Source of the DNA: Selaginella moellendorffii
Taxonomy: Eukaryota; Streptophyta; Lycopodiopsida; Selaginellales; Selaginellaceae
Reading direction: 5' to 3'
Assembly (NCBI RefSeq): GCF_000143415.4
Contig: NW_003314280.1
Span: forward strand, 2,238,611-2,302,610
DNA: 64,000 bases
In this document: piece by piece, positions 10,401-22,592 of the stretch
How positions within the stretch are numbered: position 1 is the first letter of the stretch
Layout: every line of letters starts with the position of its first letter
Position numbers and translations under genes: made by a program
The notes under the pieces: model-generated
What the model was told of the DNA's origin: nothing
What the model saw: the letters and a program-made list of their open reading frames with translations, nothing else
The model's database searches: none

Positions 10401-12904
10401 AGTTGCAAAGCAACTAACAATCACCCTTCAACTTGCCTTCACAAGACCCGAACACTAACTCATGTCATCGAGTTACATACTTATCCAACATGAACACAAT
10501 ACCCCAGGGACGAGATAAAAGTTCATAGACAAGCACAAACTAAATGACCACTCGAATCCAACTCAACCGCAATAAGCTCACTAATGCATTTAGTCAATAG
10601 CTCTGAGCATGCCTTGAAGAGGCTAGCTATGTGATTAACACTCAGTCGAAACTAAAGTGAAGACCATGAGATGGACTCATATCGGTACACAACCTCCTCA
10701 TAGACAAAGCTATAGTACAGGTACCAACATCTTAACCCTAAACAACCAAGTTGGACATCACCATCTTCAGCCAAGGCACAGTGCTACCAAGACTAAGTCA
10801 AGATCAGTGAGAGCTCACTACTCTTATAGAGTTTAACGAAATGCAAGATGCAAACTGCCACCAAGCACAACGCTACAAAAGAAAGGCACAAAGGTCACCT
10901 TTCTTAGAAAAGCGCAACGGCCACTTTCCTACATCAACTCCAGACTCTATCCAACCCAATTGCTTTAGCCCCAAAAGTCAGCATCCCTTTCGGGCCGCAT
11001 CATACAAACTACCTACTAAGATCTAAGCCAACCAAAGTCAACTCCAACTTCTTCACTAGTTTGTATTGGCTTACGAAAACGGAATGGTTTTCGGTAAAGT
11101 GACCAATAGATCAGCTATTGGAGAAGTCTAAGAAAATTTGTGGAAAATTTCCCATCCTAGAGAAAGAATGACTCTCAGTCCAGGATTGCAAACTTTCAAG
11201 ACTCAACCAACTTCCTCCTACCTACAACTTCACATAGGTTCACCTCAACACAAATTCTCATGATCCATCAATATGCTTAAGCATCGAACATCTTTGCCCA
11301 TTTTTCCAATATCCAACACCGACATCCGTAAAGTGCTGAATGAATATCTAAAACTTGATCACGAAGACCACATCTTCGGATATCCACATTGCACTAACAC
11401 TCTTCTTCAATCACCTTCAAGATTCAATGTGAAGTCAAAACACTAACAAGAAAAATGACATGAAAAATCAAGGTCTAAGGAAAATTCCTCATCACTCAAA
11501 ATAACAATGCCACTTCCACTAACACCAGTGCTAGCAATGTCAATGCCTCAACTACACACCTTCTCCATCCAACAATCTACTCCAAGTACTAATGGATCAA
11601 CCGACAAGTCATAGCAAGTGAATGCTATAACCTTTTTTCAACACCAATGGGCAAACTCAAGGAAACAAGGTACCAACTTAAGCTTAGCACAATGGATCAC
11701 CTCTGAGAATCCAGTTAAAGCTACTACAATGCTACTACGTGCAGGTAGACTAGCTTCACCATTAACCACTTTGGGGTTGATCATCATTTACCCAAGCAAC
11801 TTCGTAAACACATTGTTCATTATCACATGGATATGATATAAATCACAATGACTTGATCATCAATTGAGTAACGCAATGAGCAATGCTTATGTCATTACTT
11901 CAAACGTTTATGTGAGTATCAAATGCCAACTCGATTCGACAAAATGCAACATAAATGCCACACTCCACCAATAGAGATTTACGACACCCAACACCACTAA
12001 CTTTTGTTCACAACACAGACAAGCTCATGCCACTCTCTTTCCGACCAATCTCAAAACTATTTCAACACCAAGCTACTCAAGGAGCAATAGCAAGGTTCCC
12101 TGGAAAAGAATTGAGCATTGCAACCCAAGCCTTCCAATAGCAAGCCTAGACAAAATGGTTTAGTGTTTCACCACTATCCATCCCATAACTCACCACTTGT
12201 AAGACTATCACTTCCAACATGCATCAAGATAAGGACTCTTGATTGCATAATGTGAACACAAGTAATGAGTTAACACCTCGTTGCAAATCATCTCTCCAAG
12301 AAGAAAAAATGATTTACGTATTTGATCCTCCGTCCCCGATGACTCTCTTTTCGGTCTCATCTTTGACCAAACCTCAAGCTTGCTTTCGCACTGCTTTTAG
12401 TTCAATCGAAGAAAAGTTTATGAGAGAGCACGGCAAAAATTACTTGAACCAATAGACTATTCCCTACAGTCTTGATTGATCCACTTATAATCATGCCTAG
12501 GAAGGATCCACTAGTGCCGTGCTAAACCGCTACGGACCAGCCTATTTGCCACTCATAGCAAACCCAGGAAAAGTTTATTTTCACCCATGGTATATGGAAC
12601 AACTCATGGAACCACCGATAGGCTAACATTAATCCTGCCAACTCAAAGTGTAACCTCGAGTTGCTAATGCGCCTCACTTACGAGCCCAAGTGCAAACTCA
12701 TGTAACGGAACAACTCAATTCACCCTATGAGCCCAAGAGCAAGCTCACATAATATGGAACAAAAAGGTAACCAAAACCTATCCCAAGGAACCAATGTGAA
12801 GTCTTTGCACCCAAATGTGTACCCACTCGGATCATTGTTTTCATCTCTGCGTATGCAACGAGACTAGTTGCCCAATCTCATTGGATAATATCGTTGAGAC
12901 TCAT
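7403..12904 (-). mobile_element. Probable interior of a second non-coding LTR element
   Basis: About 5.5 kb without any frame above ~100 codons. From about 8.4 kb the plus strand is rich in A and C and poor in G and T, unlike the gene-bearing part of the window. It ends at an initiator-Met primer-binding site (12905-12916), which implies a minus-strand retroelement. Like the first element it is dense in short perfect hairpins, for example 7650-7679 (11-bp arms). I did not find the matching left LTR, so the element may be truncated or composite. Confidence 0.5.
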
Positions 12905-12916
12905 TCTCTGATACCA
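12905..12916 (-). promoter_or_regulatory. tRNA-iMet primer-binding site of second LTR element
   Basis: The minus strand reads TGGTATCAGAGA, which matches the initiator Met tRNA site except at the last base. It lies 2 nt inside a TGT-starting LTR at 12919. Confidence 0.8.
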
Positions 12917-12918
12917 AC

Positions 12919-13380
12919 TGTAACGCACTTTATCTCTCTCCCCTTAAGCCAACTAGAAAAGGGGCAATTGTTTGATGAGAGAGCCCTTAGTGGCTATTTT
13001 ATCCCCATTTATCTCCCAAAGTTCCAAGGATCCACGGTGACAGTATATCCAAATCTCATCCCATGATCACATGCACTATAGTATGGGATGGTGAGCTTGC
13101 TCACAGGTCACAGACATAGGGCATCAAGTTTGTGCTCCACAACGAGGGGGTGCTCTTTGAGTCTGGCTACCCTAGATCGTGCTGGGAGAGCACAGCGAAC
13201 TCTATAAGAGAATGCACACCATGCTCAACAGGTCTGTGGGCTCCACGCCTCTCAAGAAGTACCTCACACCAAGTAACGGATGAGTACGTGGAGCAGGAGC
13301 ACCAAGATCTTGCTCCCAGAGGGTAAATTATTCTCCAGCATATATATTCTATGATCCTGATATGGTGATCTTGTAATACG
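12919..13380 (-). repeat. LTR of second element (right boundary unresolved)
   Basis: Starts tgtaacgcac immediately beside the primer-binding site. The far end is not defined because no second copy is visible; one TGT...ACA candidate closes at 13230 and others lie further right. No protein-coding potential. The sequence differs from the first LTR, so this is a different family or a distant relative. Confidence 0.45.
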
Positions 13381-13669
13381 ACTTTCGAGGATGGATTGAA
13401 AGCACCTGGGAGTGGTGGCAGCCGCAGTTGTTTTCTCGCTCTCCTTGCCTAGCTCGTCTCCCTCGGCGCTGGAAATCGATCGGCTGTATCTAGCCCATCA
13501 AGCAAAGGTAGGACGGGATTTAGTATCTGGTGCAAGGCTTGAAAGTGGCAGGCACGAGCCGATACTACAAGATCAAGTTTCCCAAAGGCAACTAAACCTG
13601 GTCTCCCAGTAATTCCCGATGGAATTCCTTTCAATCACGAGTTACTTCTGGTTGCAATCCAAAATATGT

Positions 13670-14526
13670 AAACCCGAAACTGGTAGGTGAAAGTGGTCAC
13701 ACTGCTTGCTCACTCGCTTGCTCTATTTGACGGAAGTGAGGAGCCACAATCTTTTGTATGAAGTCAAGTGCCCCGACTCTCCTTGTAAGTTCTCCCACTG
13801 CATCAAAACACACATTTTTCTCCACTACAACAAAGAAAAAAAAATTCACCTCAGCATAGGAAGCAGAGATAATCTTCCATTCAGCAGCCTCCACCAACCT
13901 ATGCTTCAAAACAGTGTGTCCCAGAAGATCTCCTATAACAAACACACAAAACGAATCACAAAAAGAAAAAACATCCTAAGAGCTTTGAGTACTGACGTGT
14001 TCCGAGCAAAATGGCTCGGCCGGTTGACCTCGATCACAACTTTACCGCCCTTCATGGCAAAATCCAGAGAGTAATCCGCATCAACGTACTCGGGGATCCA
14101 CTGCCTTCCAGTGCACACCAAGAACCTCTCGGTATCCTTTTGCAAGAAAGAAGTGGACTTGCGAGAGCTTCTCTCCTTTTCCCAGCTTCTCTATCCTGCC
14201 AAGCTGCAAATGCTTCCCTTCCCACTTGAAGGCCAGAACAACCTGGTATAGCTTGGGGTTGGCCGAGAACAGCATACGACCACGCGATGCTCGAGAGCTG
14301 CTCGATCGATAGCTTCCCGGGGAAAGATTCTTCTTGGAACTGTTCTTCACCGAGCTCCAGAGAACCTTGTTCTTGCTGAAGAGCCGATGAGTCCAGGACA
14401 GAATCCAGAGGTTGAGCCATGACCCGAACGACCAAAGAAGCTGGGCCAGTTCCTGTGCTCGAAACTCCTTGGGAACTCCGCTCGCAGCGTCCATGAGCTT
14501 CTCAAAGAGTGCGGGCGAGCTGTGCT
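13670..14526 (-). pseudogene. Broken, inverted partial copy of the RAP-domain gene
   Basis: The minus strand reproduces the 3' half of the RAP gene (about 16474-17455), including both introns and some 3' flank, so it arose by DNA duplication rather than from mRNA. Recognisable peptides include SIEQLSSIAWSYAVLGQ and DLLGHTVLKHRL. It is broken by a frameshift near LLWSF, a deletion of about 110 bp after AVLGQ, altered splice contexts and several substitutions. The original lies ~2 kb to the right on the opposite strand, so the two form an imperfect inverted repeat. Confidence 0.9.
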
Positions 14527-14749
14527 AAGCTCTTCCGCCGCCTTCAGAGGCACTGATATTGGGTCAAAGAAGCCCTCACATCCAAAGGGATATGGGGAGA
14601 GGTGTAAGTTCCTCCACGCTGTTACCACCGTCACCGGGTTGGCGCTCGTCACCACGCTCAAAGAGCACGAGAGCATCACGGGAATAGCTATGGTTCCAGA
14701 CTCGGCAGTGCTCTTCACTGGTTCTACCGATGGAACTCTCAGGGCCTGA
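14527..14749 (+). pseudogene. Fragment of a ZFWD-type (CCCH zinc finger + WD40) gene
   Basis: The reading frame gives KGYGERCKFLHA, then a stretch ending in LFTGSTDGTLR. This resembles the end of a CCCH finger followed by the first WD40 blade in plant ZFWD proteins. Only about 75 codons are present, with no start region and no further WD40 repeats. It abuts the RAP pseudogene exactly, so both pieces were probably assembled in one rearrangement. 14750-15330 holds no gene I can support. Confidence 0.6.
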
Positions 14750-15334
14750 TTGCGACTCAGGGACCGTGTCAGATTACTCTGAGGCTAGAGGACAAACTTC
14801 GTCTCCTATCTCTGTCACGCGTATATGAGGCGGGACTCCTTGGATCAGTCGTACATGGCTGGACTCTGAAGTCTAGAGGATTCATGCGTAGGGGAACGAC
14901 TTGGTACGAGATCAAATCTGATCAAAGCAATGCAAGTCAAGAAGATTAACGTGACAATGCATGAAACGAACAAGTGGGTAAGAATTATAAAGTGGCACTT
15001 TAATAAAACGAGTGCTTGAAACGAGAAGATCAAGTCCGAGGTACGTGAAAGTATGGCGGATGAGATCCTATTCTTTATTCTAGGAACGAAAAGGTGATGA
15101 ACGAGAGGACACACGACAAAAAAACCATGCAGTTCTTCCAAGAAAAAATCGAAAAGATTTACTATGAAAACTCGACGTAGAGAAACTGGGACTTCCCCGT
15201 GGCATTCGAAGGATCGTGGAATCCATCGAATGATCGGTAGCGCTCAACTAAAAAATCGCCCATTCTTTCTGATTGATTGGCTCGTTTGTCTAGCGAAAAA
15301 ATCTTCTCGTGTTAGATGTGTTACCCAGCCCTAA

Positions 15335-17425
15335 GTGCTAGCGATGGAGCTCCTACATTCCTCGGCGCTGTGCGTAGCGCGCTTCCATCGCTGCTCTGGC
15401 GGCAGGAGCCAGGATTTTGGATTCTTCCAGCAGCGGCAGCGATCGCAGGTGAGGCAATTTCCCTGGTTGGCTGCGAATGCCGCGGCGCCATCGCGTCCGG
15501 CGCCAGTGAAGCCGGATTTCTTTGACAACGATGACTCGGAGGAGGACGAGGAGGATCAGAGGCAGCGGCGCAAGGCGGGGGAGCTGGATTGGGCGACTAG
15601 AGCTCGGGAGCTTGCGATTCAGGATATGAGCTTCCGGAACTTCACCGACGAGGATTTCCAGGCCCTACTGCCCCCGCATTTGCGAATCTCCAAGAAGAAG
15701 GCCAAGAAGAAGAAGAAGACCAGGGCCAAGCAGGAAGGTGCGGAGGCTGCACTGCAGCTGGAGGAATCGCGCAGCGCGATTAAGACCAAAAAGAAGAAAG
15801 ACAAGGACGATGATGCGAGCAGCCTCCAGGCTGCGAATGACACCACTCCGGTCGATCCAAAGAAGCTCAAAGCGCTGGCCAAGAGGTTTAACGCTCACAG
15901 GGAGCGCTACATGAACATCGAGCAAAGCTACAGCGACAGCGAAGGTGACGAGGGCGAAGAGGAGCTCACGACCGAGTTGACAGTGGTTTATGGGGAGCGT
16001 CGAGAGGAAGGAGGTGGTGAAGAGTCGGATGATGGCGAGGAGCTTCCAGCGGCCTTGAAAGATCCAAGGCTGCTGGAAATTCGTCTCAACCAGGACTTGG
16101 TCGACTCGAGGGACGTGGAAGAAGTTTTGGAGACGATCGAGAGAGTGAAAGGAAGGTTTCGATTGAGCTCCATCAACGTCGCCACTGCTCTTCACAGGAT
16201 CGCCAAGCATATGGTGACGCTGTCCATGTCCGAGACGAGAAGGCTCAAGTACGCCAGGCAGTGTGATGTGGCCGAGCTCGTTGCTTCGGCTATGGAGCTT
16301 CTTCCGGAATGCAACGCACAGGGCGTCTCCAATATTGCCTGGGCCATCTCCAAGATTGGAGGCCACCTTCTTTACCGGGGAGAGATGGAGATAATCGCTC
16401 GAGCAGCACTGGCAAAGGTTGACGAGTTCAATCCCCAGAACATTGCCAACGTAGCCGGAGCGTTTGCTTCCATGCAGCACAGCTCGCCCGCACTCTTTGA
16501 GAAGCTCATGGACGCTGCGAGTAGAGTTCCCAAGGAGTTTCGAGCACAGGAACTGGCCCAGCTTCTTTGGTCTTTCGCGTGCATGGCTCAGCCTCTGGAT
16601 TCTTTTCTGGACTCGTTGGACGCGGCTCTTCAGCAAGAACAAGGTTCTCTGGAGCTCGGTGAAGAACAGTTCCAGGAAGAATCTTTCCCCGGGAAGCTAT
16701 CGATCGAGCAGCTCTCGAGTATCGCGTGGTCTTATGCTGTTCTCGGCCAACTCCAGCGTCCATTCTTCGCTCACGTTTGCAAGGAGATACTCGCGTTTGA
16801 GCAGGACGCGTCCCTGGGACAGCACAAGCATATGTTGCAGCTGACACAGCTATACCAGGTTGTTCTGGCCTTGAAGTGGGAAGGGAATCATTTGGAGCTG
16901 GCTCTTGGTGACAGGATAGAGAAGCTGGCTGCAGGTGCCTGGGAAAAGGAGAGAAGCTCTCGCAAGTCCACCTCTTTCTTGCAAAAGGATATCGAGAGGT
17001 TCTTGGTGTGCACTGGAAGGCAGTGGATCCCCGAGTACGTTGATGCGGATTACTCTCTGGATTTTGCCATGAAGGGCGGTAAAGTTGCGATCGAGGTCAA
17101 CGGGCCGAGCCATTTTGCCCGGAACACAGGTCAGTAAGCTCCTAGAATGTTTTTTCTTTTTGTGATTCGTTTTGTGTGTTTGTTACAGGAGATCTTCTGG
17201 GACACACTGTATTGAAGCATAGATTGCTGGAGGCTGCTGGATGGAAGATTATCTCTGCTTCCTATGCTGAGGTGAAGTTTTTTTTCTTTGTTCTAGTGGA
17301 GAAAAATGTGTGTTTTGATGCAGTGGGAGAACTTACAAGGAGAGTCGGAGCACGTTGACTTCATACAAAAGCTTGTGGCTCCTCACATCCGTCAAATAGA
17401 GCAAGCGAATGAGCGAGCAGTGTGA
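15335..17425 (+). CDS. RAP: RAP-domain protein, probably chloroplast rRNA maturation factor
   Basis: Three exons: 15335-17129, 17189-17271 and 17324-17425, giving 659 aa (650s if the second ATG at 15344 is used). The N-terminus is Ser/Arg-rich with few acids, consistent with a transit peptide. It is followed by an acidic patch (about 63-75), a Lys-rich stretch, helical repeats of the FASTK/OPR-like kind in the middle, and a C-terminal RAP domain with the motif AIEVNGPSHF and a terminal YAEWENL block. Length and domain order match the plant plastid RAP protein (Arabidopsis At2g31890), which binds the 16S rRNA precursor and is needed for its processing. A broken inverted copy lies just upstream. 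Function is by family; the RNA target here is inferred. Confidence 0.85.
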
Positions 17426-17757
17426 CCTCTTTCACCTACCAGTTTCGGGTCAAAACTTGTGAATGAACGGTCGGCCGGCTTGTGGTAAGCTATGGCGGAA
17501 GAAGAGAGAGAAGAGGAGCCACTCGGCTTGTCTGTGATCGTAAAGAAAGGACGGTAACATTGGTTGAATCGTCGGAGCCACAGACAGCGCGATCAAACAG
17601 CTGTTTAGCGAGAGTAAGCTAGAAGCACTAGTATCCTCTGCTTTTTTTGTGTAGGGTTATCAGTGCATGCTTCTACTTGCTTAAATTCGCCTCTCCTGCA
17701 TTGATATAACGCACCCAGATCTTCGCTTTTGCAGCAGCAGCAGCGAGAAAGAGCAAA

Positions 17758-19640
17758 ATGGCGGCTTGCGGCACTCGTCTTCTTCCAAAGTCCTCCTTCC
17801 TGTCTTCGGCCAATTCGTCCTCCTTTCTGGGTGGTTCGTCGGTTCCTTGCGCCTCTTCTCCTTCCTCGTCATCGTCCAAGCTCGGCAGCAGCAGGTGCAT
17901 CAAGGTCCGAGCCGTCGTTGCATCGCCCACTAAAGTTCATGCGGAGCCGGCCACCAAGATCAAGTCGATCAAGGCAAGGCAGATAATTGACAGCCGAGGC
18001 AACCCAACAGTGGAAGTGGATCTGGTGACTGACCGGGTGTATAGATCAGCAGTTCCCAGCGGGGCCTCCACCGGAATCTACGAGGCTCTTGAGCTCAGAG
18101 ATGGTGATAAGACCGTCTTTGGAGGCAAGGGAGTGCTCCAAGCTATTGCCAACATCAACGATGTCATCGCACCAAAGCTCGTTGGCGTGGATACCAGGTA
18201 GCTTTTTTTCTAAAAGCTTACATTTTTTTCTTTGTTCTCCTGCCAATCAACTTATGTGCGAGCTTTCAGGAACCAGAAGGATGTGGACAACATTATGCTG
18301 GAGCTGGATGGGACGCCAAACAAGTCGAAGCTTGGAGCGAATGCCATACTTGGTGTCTCCCTGAGCGTGTGCCGAGCCGGGGCCGGAGCTAATGGCGTTC
18401 CTCTCTACAAGCACATTCAGTCCATTGCTGGGATCAAGGAACTAGTCATGCCAGTTCCTGCTTTGAACGTTATCAACGGCGGCAGCCATGCAGGAAACAA
18501 GCTTGCAATGCAGGAGTTTATGATCCTCCCGGTTGGTGCTAGCTCGTTTGCCGAGGCCATGCAGATGGGATGTGAAGGTTCGTTTCTTCGTTTCTCTTGA
18601 TTTTACAGGAACTTTTGTTTGTGTTTCAGTTTACCAGGTTCTGAAGGGAATCATAAAGAAAAAGTACGGCCAAGACGCATGCAATGTTGGTGACGAGGGA
18701 GGTTTCGCTCCAAACATTCAAGACAACAGAGAAGGTCTTGTTCTTCTGGTTGACGCCATTGAAAAGGCGGGATACACTGGCAAGGTCCGTATACGTAAGA
18801 CTGTTTCTCAACGTCTTTTACATGTTTTCATTTCAGGTGAAGCTGGGTATGGATGTCGCTGCATCCGAGTTCTATAAGTCTGGAAAGTACGACCTGGACT
18901 TTAAAGACCAGTCCAGCAGTGGAAAGAACATATACACGGGCGAGGAGCTGGGAAATCTTTACATGGAGTTCGTGAGGGACTTCCCGATTGTGTCCATTGA
19001 GGATCCGTTCGATCAGGACGACTGGAGCTCGTGGAAGAACTTGCAGTCTCAGTGCGACGTCCAGCTCGTCGGAGATGATTTACTGGTGACGAATCCCAAG
19101 CGGATAGCCGAGGGAATCAGCAAGAACGCTTGCAACGCATTGTTGCTAAAGGTAAGCACGGTGTCGCCTTCCATCATTTCTCATGGAATCGAATCCTTTT
19201 TTTTTTCTTTTCTTTCGCTTTTTGCAGGTGAATCAGGTCGGCTCCGTGACTGAATCCATCCAAGCAGCTTTGGATTCAAAAGCTGCTGGATGGGGTGTTA
19301 TGGTGAGCCACAGAAGTGGAGAGACCGAGGACACATTTATTGCGGACCTGGCTGTTGGACTCGCTAGTGGACAGGTACCAATTCTTCGACTTTTTAAAGT
19401 TTGCTTGTAGAATAGCTCTTTTTGTCTTGATTCGCTTCGATCCTTTTCTCATCGTTTCATGTTCTCGTTTCAGATCAAAACAGGAGCTCCGTGCAGGAGC
19501 GAGCGCCTTGCAAAGTATAATCAGGTAAGGTTGAAAGCTTTTTGGTCTGAGATTTGAATATTTGCTACGAGCAGTTGCTGCGCATCGAGGAAGAGCTTGG
19601 AAGCGTTTGCTACGCAGGAGAGAACTTCAGGAAACCATGA
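17758..19640 (+). CDS. ENO1: Enolase, plastid form
   Basis: Seven exons: 17758-18197, 18270-18577, 18630-18784, 18837-19151, 19228-19374, 19474-19524 and 19575-19640; 493 aa. A Ser-rich N-terminal extension of ~60 residues before the conserved [17 protein letters not shown] start is typical of a plastid transit peptide. Enolase converts 2-phosphoglycerate to phosphoenolpyruvate. Visible conserved parts are the loop [17 protein letters not shown], the general-acid region GDEGGFAPN, metal ligands in [11 protein letters not shown] and VGDDLLVTN, the catalytic Lys in LLLKVNQVGS, the His in MVSHRSGET and Lys in [11 protein letters not shown]. All catalytic residues appear intact. It lies about 330 bp downstream of the RAP gene, same strand. 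Confidence 0.95.
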
Positions 19641-21650
19641 CCGAGGCCAGGACTTTCTTTTTGTCCGACGGCGAGCTAAGAAACTTTTCCTGCTATGAAA
19701 ATAAACCATGCAACTTGCGAGACTTGCAAAACCATGGAGTGCTTTGCGTGTCTTGACTTCTCGCCTTCGAAATAATTGTTCCAGGCAAGGAATTTGGATC
19801 GTCCTTGGGAACAGCATTGGATCTCTCGTACAGACTGTGTACGGAGAGAACTTTTGATTCTCGTCCAATTCTCGTCCCAAGGTAGGATGACCAACGAATT
19901 TGGTGGGCCAAAACTTTTCTTTCTTTTCGCAACCAAACGTTTCACGGAGCGATGGGTATTTTTTTGGGAGGCACACGTCTTGGGAGGCATTGTTTATCTC
20001 CATAACAAGATCTCTCTCTCAAGTCAGCCTTGCGAGGAATTCTTTTTCAGCCTCATAATTTCTACAAATGAATCACGACTTTGTGTACTCCTTGAGTTCT
20101 GCGCCTGAGCTAACAATCTGATACGATGTAGTACTCCATTTTCTTTTCTTTTGGTACGGCAACGTTGAAACACAGTGAATGCCGCGAAAGTTTTTGTTAT
20201 AGTGGCAGCAGCAGCGTTTATAGTATGTACTTCAGGATTGTGACCACCAGATTGACGAAGAAGAAGAAGATCATCGTTGATGTGGAGATATCGTGAAGGA
20301 TTGAATCAAGCATAAGCGGTTTGAATGCATGCGTCCCGAGGCCTTTGAGGCGTAAAAGAGATCAAAAGGAGAAGGGTCACTTTCGCTTCTGGGTATTGCT
20401 GGTCTGTGTGCGAGTTGAGTTTTGACAGTGAGGCTTGTGTAAGTAAGAACAGTCTATACCTGCATTCATTTCCGAAACATGGGTTTGGTAAGGAAGGATC
20501 AAACACAGTTCTGCAACAAGATCGTACAATTAAGAACAAAAAAAATTTCAAAAAAAAACTCGCAAAGCTGCACAAGAAAAGATAAAGAGCAGAAAAGAAT
20601 TCTGAAACGGCAACAAACAGACAAGCGAGAACAAGCAACACGAAAGCAGCGTACAAATGATATTCTTCAAGGTTGGTGGCGCAAAGTGAATTCATGAAAA
20701 TGAAACGAAGGGTGGTGGTGGTGAAATGTGAGTGAGTGTTCAAAGCAACATGCACCGCGGAAGAACATGAGAGAGTTTGCTCGTCCGTCAATATCGACAT
20801 CGCCCTCTTCCTTTCTTTGGCTCGAAGGAGAGAATTCTACCACTGAAAGGGGAGGAAAACCAACCAGACGACGCAAAACAAGGTGGTGGCGCTAACTACC
20901 TCTGCTGCAACCGCAAAACAAGAAAAGACTAAAAAAAAGAAAAAAAAATGCTTGTCAAATTTCTTGTTTTTCACTGGGACCTTCCAACAAAACTTTCCAG
21001 TCCAGCAAAGAAAGACAGTTTGTTTGGAGCTGCTGCCACGCTGCTACTGCTGCACTCTGCAATCTGCAACTAAGTGCAGAAGCTGATCAGCATCAGCTCC
21101 TGCCTGCCTCCTGCCTGCTGCTGCTGCTGCTTGCTTGCTTTCTTGCTTCTGTTGGATGGATGATTTAAACTGGTGAAAATGAAAACTTGAGAAGTGGGAG
21201 GCATTGAAAGCAACAGCAACGCGAGGCCTTTGTGTTTCTGGGGGAGGGGTTTCGCTGGCGCATCCACCGGTCCATCGGAAATCAAATCGAAACGATCACA
21301 GTTTCTTCAACCAATCTTTCCAAGAAAGGAACTCGCGTACGGAAAAGAGCGGGAAAAGCCGCCGGATAAACCCTAAACCTCGCGCGGGAAGAGAAAGATC
21401 TGCAGATGCCGCCTTAATGGGCGATCGTAACGTGAGGAGAGATCGCATCGCAGTGAAGGTAAGATGGTTTTAGTGTAGATTAAGAAGAGGAAGAAGAAGA
21501 AGAAGAGAGATCGAGAATAGAAGGGACGAATCAGATGGGTTGCGAATGAATGCGAGCGTTAGAGCGGCCCAATGGGAGGCAAGTTTTTCCTGGCAGGCAG
21601 GCCAAGAAGGCATACTGGCGTTCTCTCGCTGTGTTCTTCTGGTATGCGTG
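19641..21650. other. Intergenic, no gene seen
   Basis: About 2 kb with short homopurine stretches, a CTG-rich patch (about 21100-21150) and a telo-box-like aaaccctaaacc at 21368-21379. No frame shows recognisable protein. The first few hundred bases are presumably enolase 3' UTR, the last part promoter of the next gene. Confidence 0.6.
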
Positions 21651-22301
21651 TTCTTGCTGCTTATAAAGGATGGGAAGGTCAAAAACTTTAGATTTATTTT
21701 TCTCCCTTGAGTCGAAGCGAGCAGCCAAGGTCAAGAAGACTCAAGAACAGCTTTTTCTGCTCTGCTCAGTGTGGGAAGCTTTTTTTTTTTCCCGTGTGTT
21801 TTCTTTCGTGCCCGGTTTGTTTTTTTCCTCTTGGTGCCTGGAGTTTTGGTTCCCTCTTTATCCGTGCTGCTGCGCCTCTGGCTGGGCTGGCTGGCTTTAA
21901 ATTTTTGTTTCTCTCTTTTTCCACCCTTGCATTTTTCCCCAGGTAGCTATGCGTAGTTAATGGCTTTAGCTACAGGTTGAAAGAATCATGGAAGCAAACT
22001 TCTTCGTTTCGTCCTCGTGAGAGAGAAAGCGAGAGAGAGAGAGGGACGAATCGAGACTCGAGTCGAACAAGCTGAGCTTAGTTCTTCGGTCCCTCCGTGT
22101 CGGCTGCTGGACGAGCATGTCCCAGGAGTGGGCGGTGGAGGGGAAGGAGTAAAGATATTGTGAAGATTCAGTGAGAAGGAAGAAGAGTAGGGAGATACCT
22201 CGTCGGGCGCTTTCCAGCGTTTTGGAGAGGGATTTCCAGCAGGATCATCCGTAGAGCTCCAGCTGACGAGATTAAACTCCGGCTCACCAGTCGCCTTGAC
22301 A

Positions 22302-22392
22302 GGTAAAACAACTTTCTGGTTCTTTTCTCTTGCTTCGCTCTGCCTCTTTTCTTTTTTTCTCTTTCCTACTTAGAGGGTGGTGGTGGTGTGCA
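22302..22392 (+). other. Probable 5' UTR intron of the MAKR-like gene
   Basis: cttgacag|gtaaaac is a good donor; acceptors ending ctacttag (about 22373) or gtggtgtgcag (22392) follow. A TATA-like ttataaag at 21660 and a GA-repeat at about 22020-22045 lie upstream, so the leader would be several hundred bases long. Confidence 0.4.
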
Positions 22393-22592
22393 GCTTGTGA
22401 CGCTTCACAAGGTGGGAGAGAAGAGAACGGTGGCACGAAGAAGAGGCAAAGCAGCGTTTTGCTACTAGGCGTGGTGACTTGCGTAGTTGGCAAGGCTGGC
22501 TGATAAACAAAGAGGAAAAAATTGGCACCAAAGTACAAGTGGTCGGGGGCGGGGAGGAGTTTCGCGAGTGTTTTGTGGGATATGATTGTCGA

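Noticed and set aside
1-13400. Possible CRISPR-like or satellite array interpretation of the repeats
   Set aside because: Units are contiguous without unique spacers and lie inside an LTR of a eukaryotic retroelement.
15665-16642. 325-codon antisense frame
   Set aside because: Shadow of the RAP gene: the plus frame carries conserved domains and continues across verified introns.
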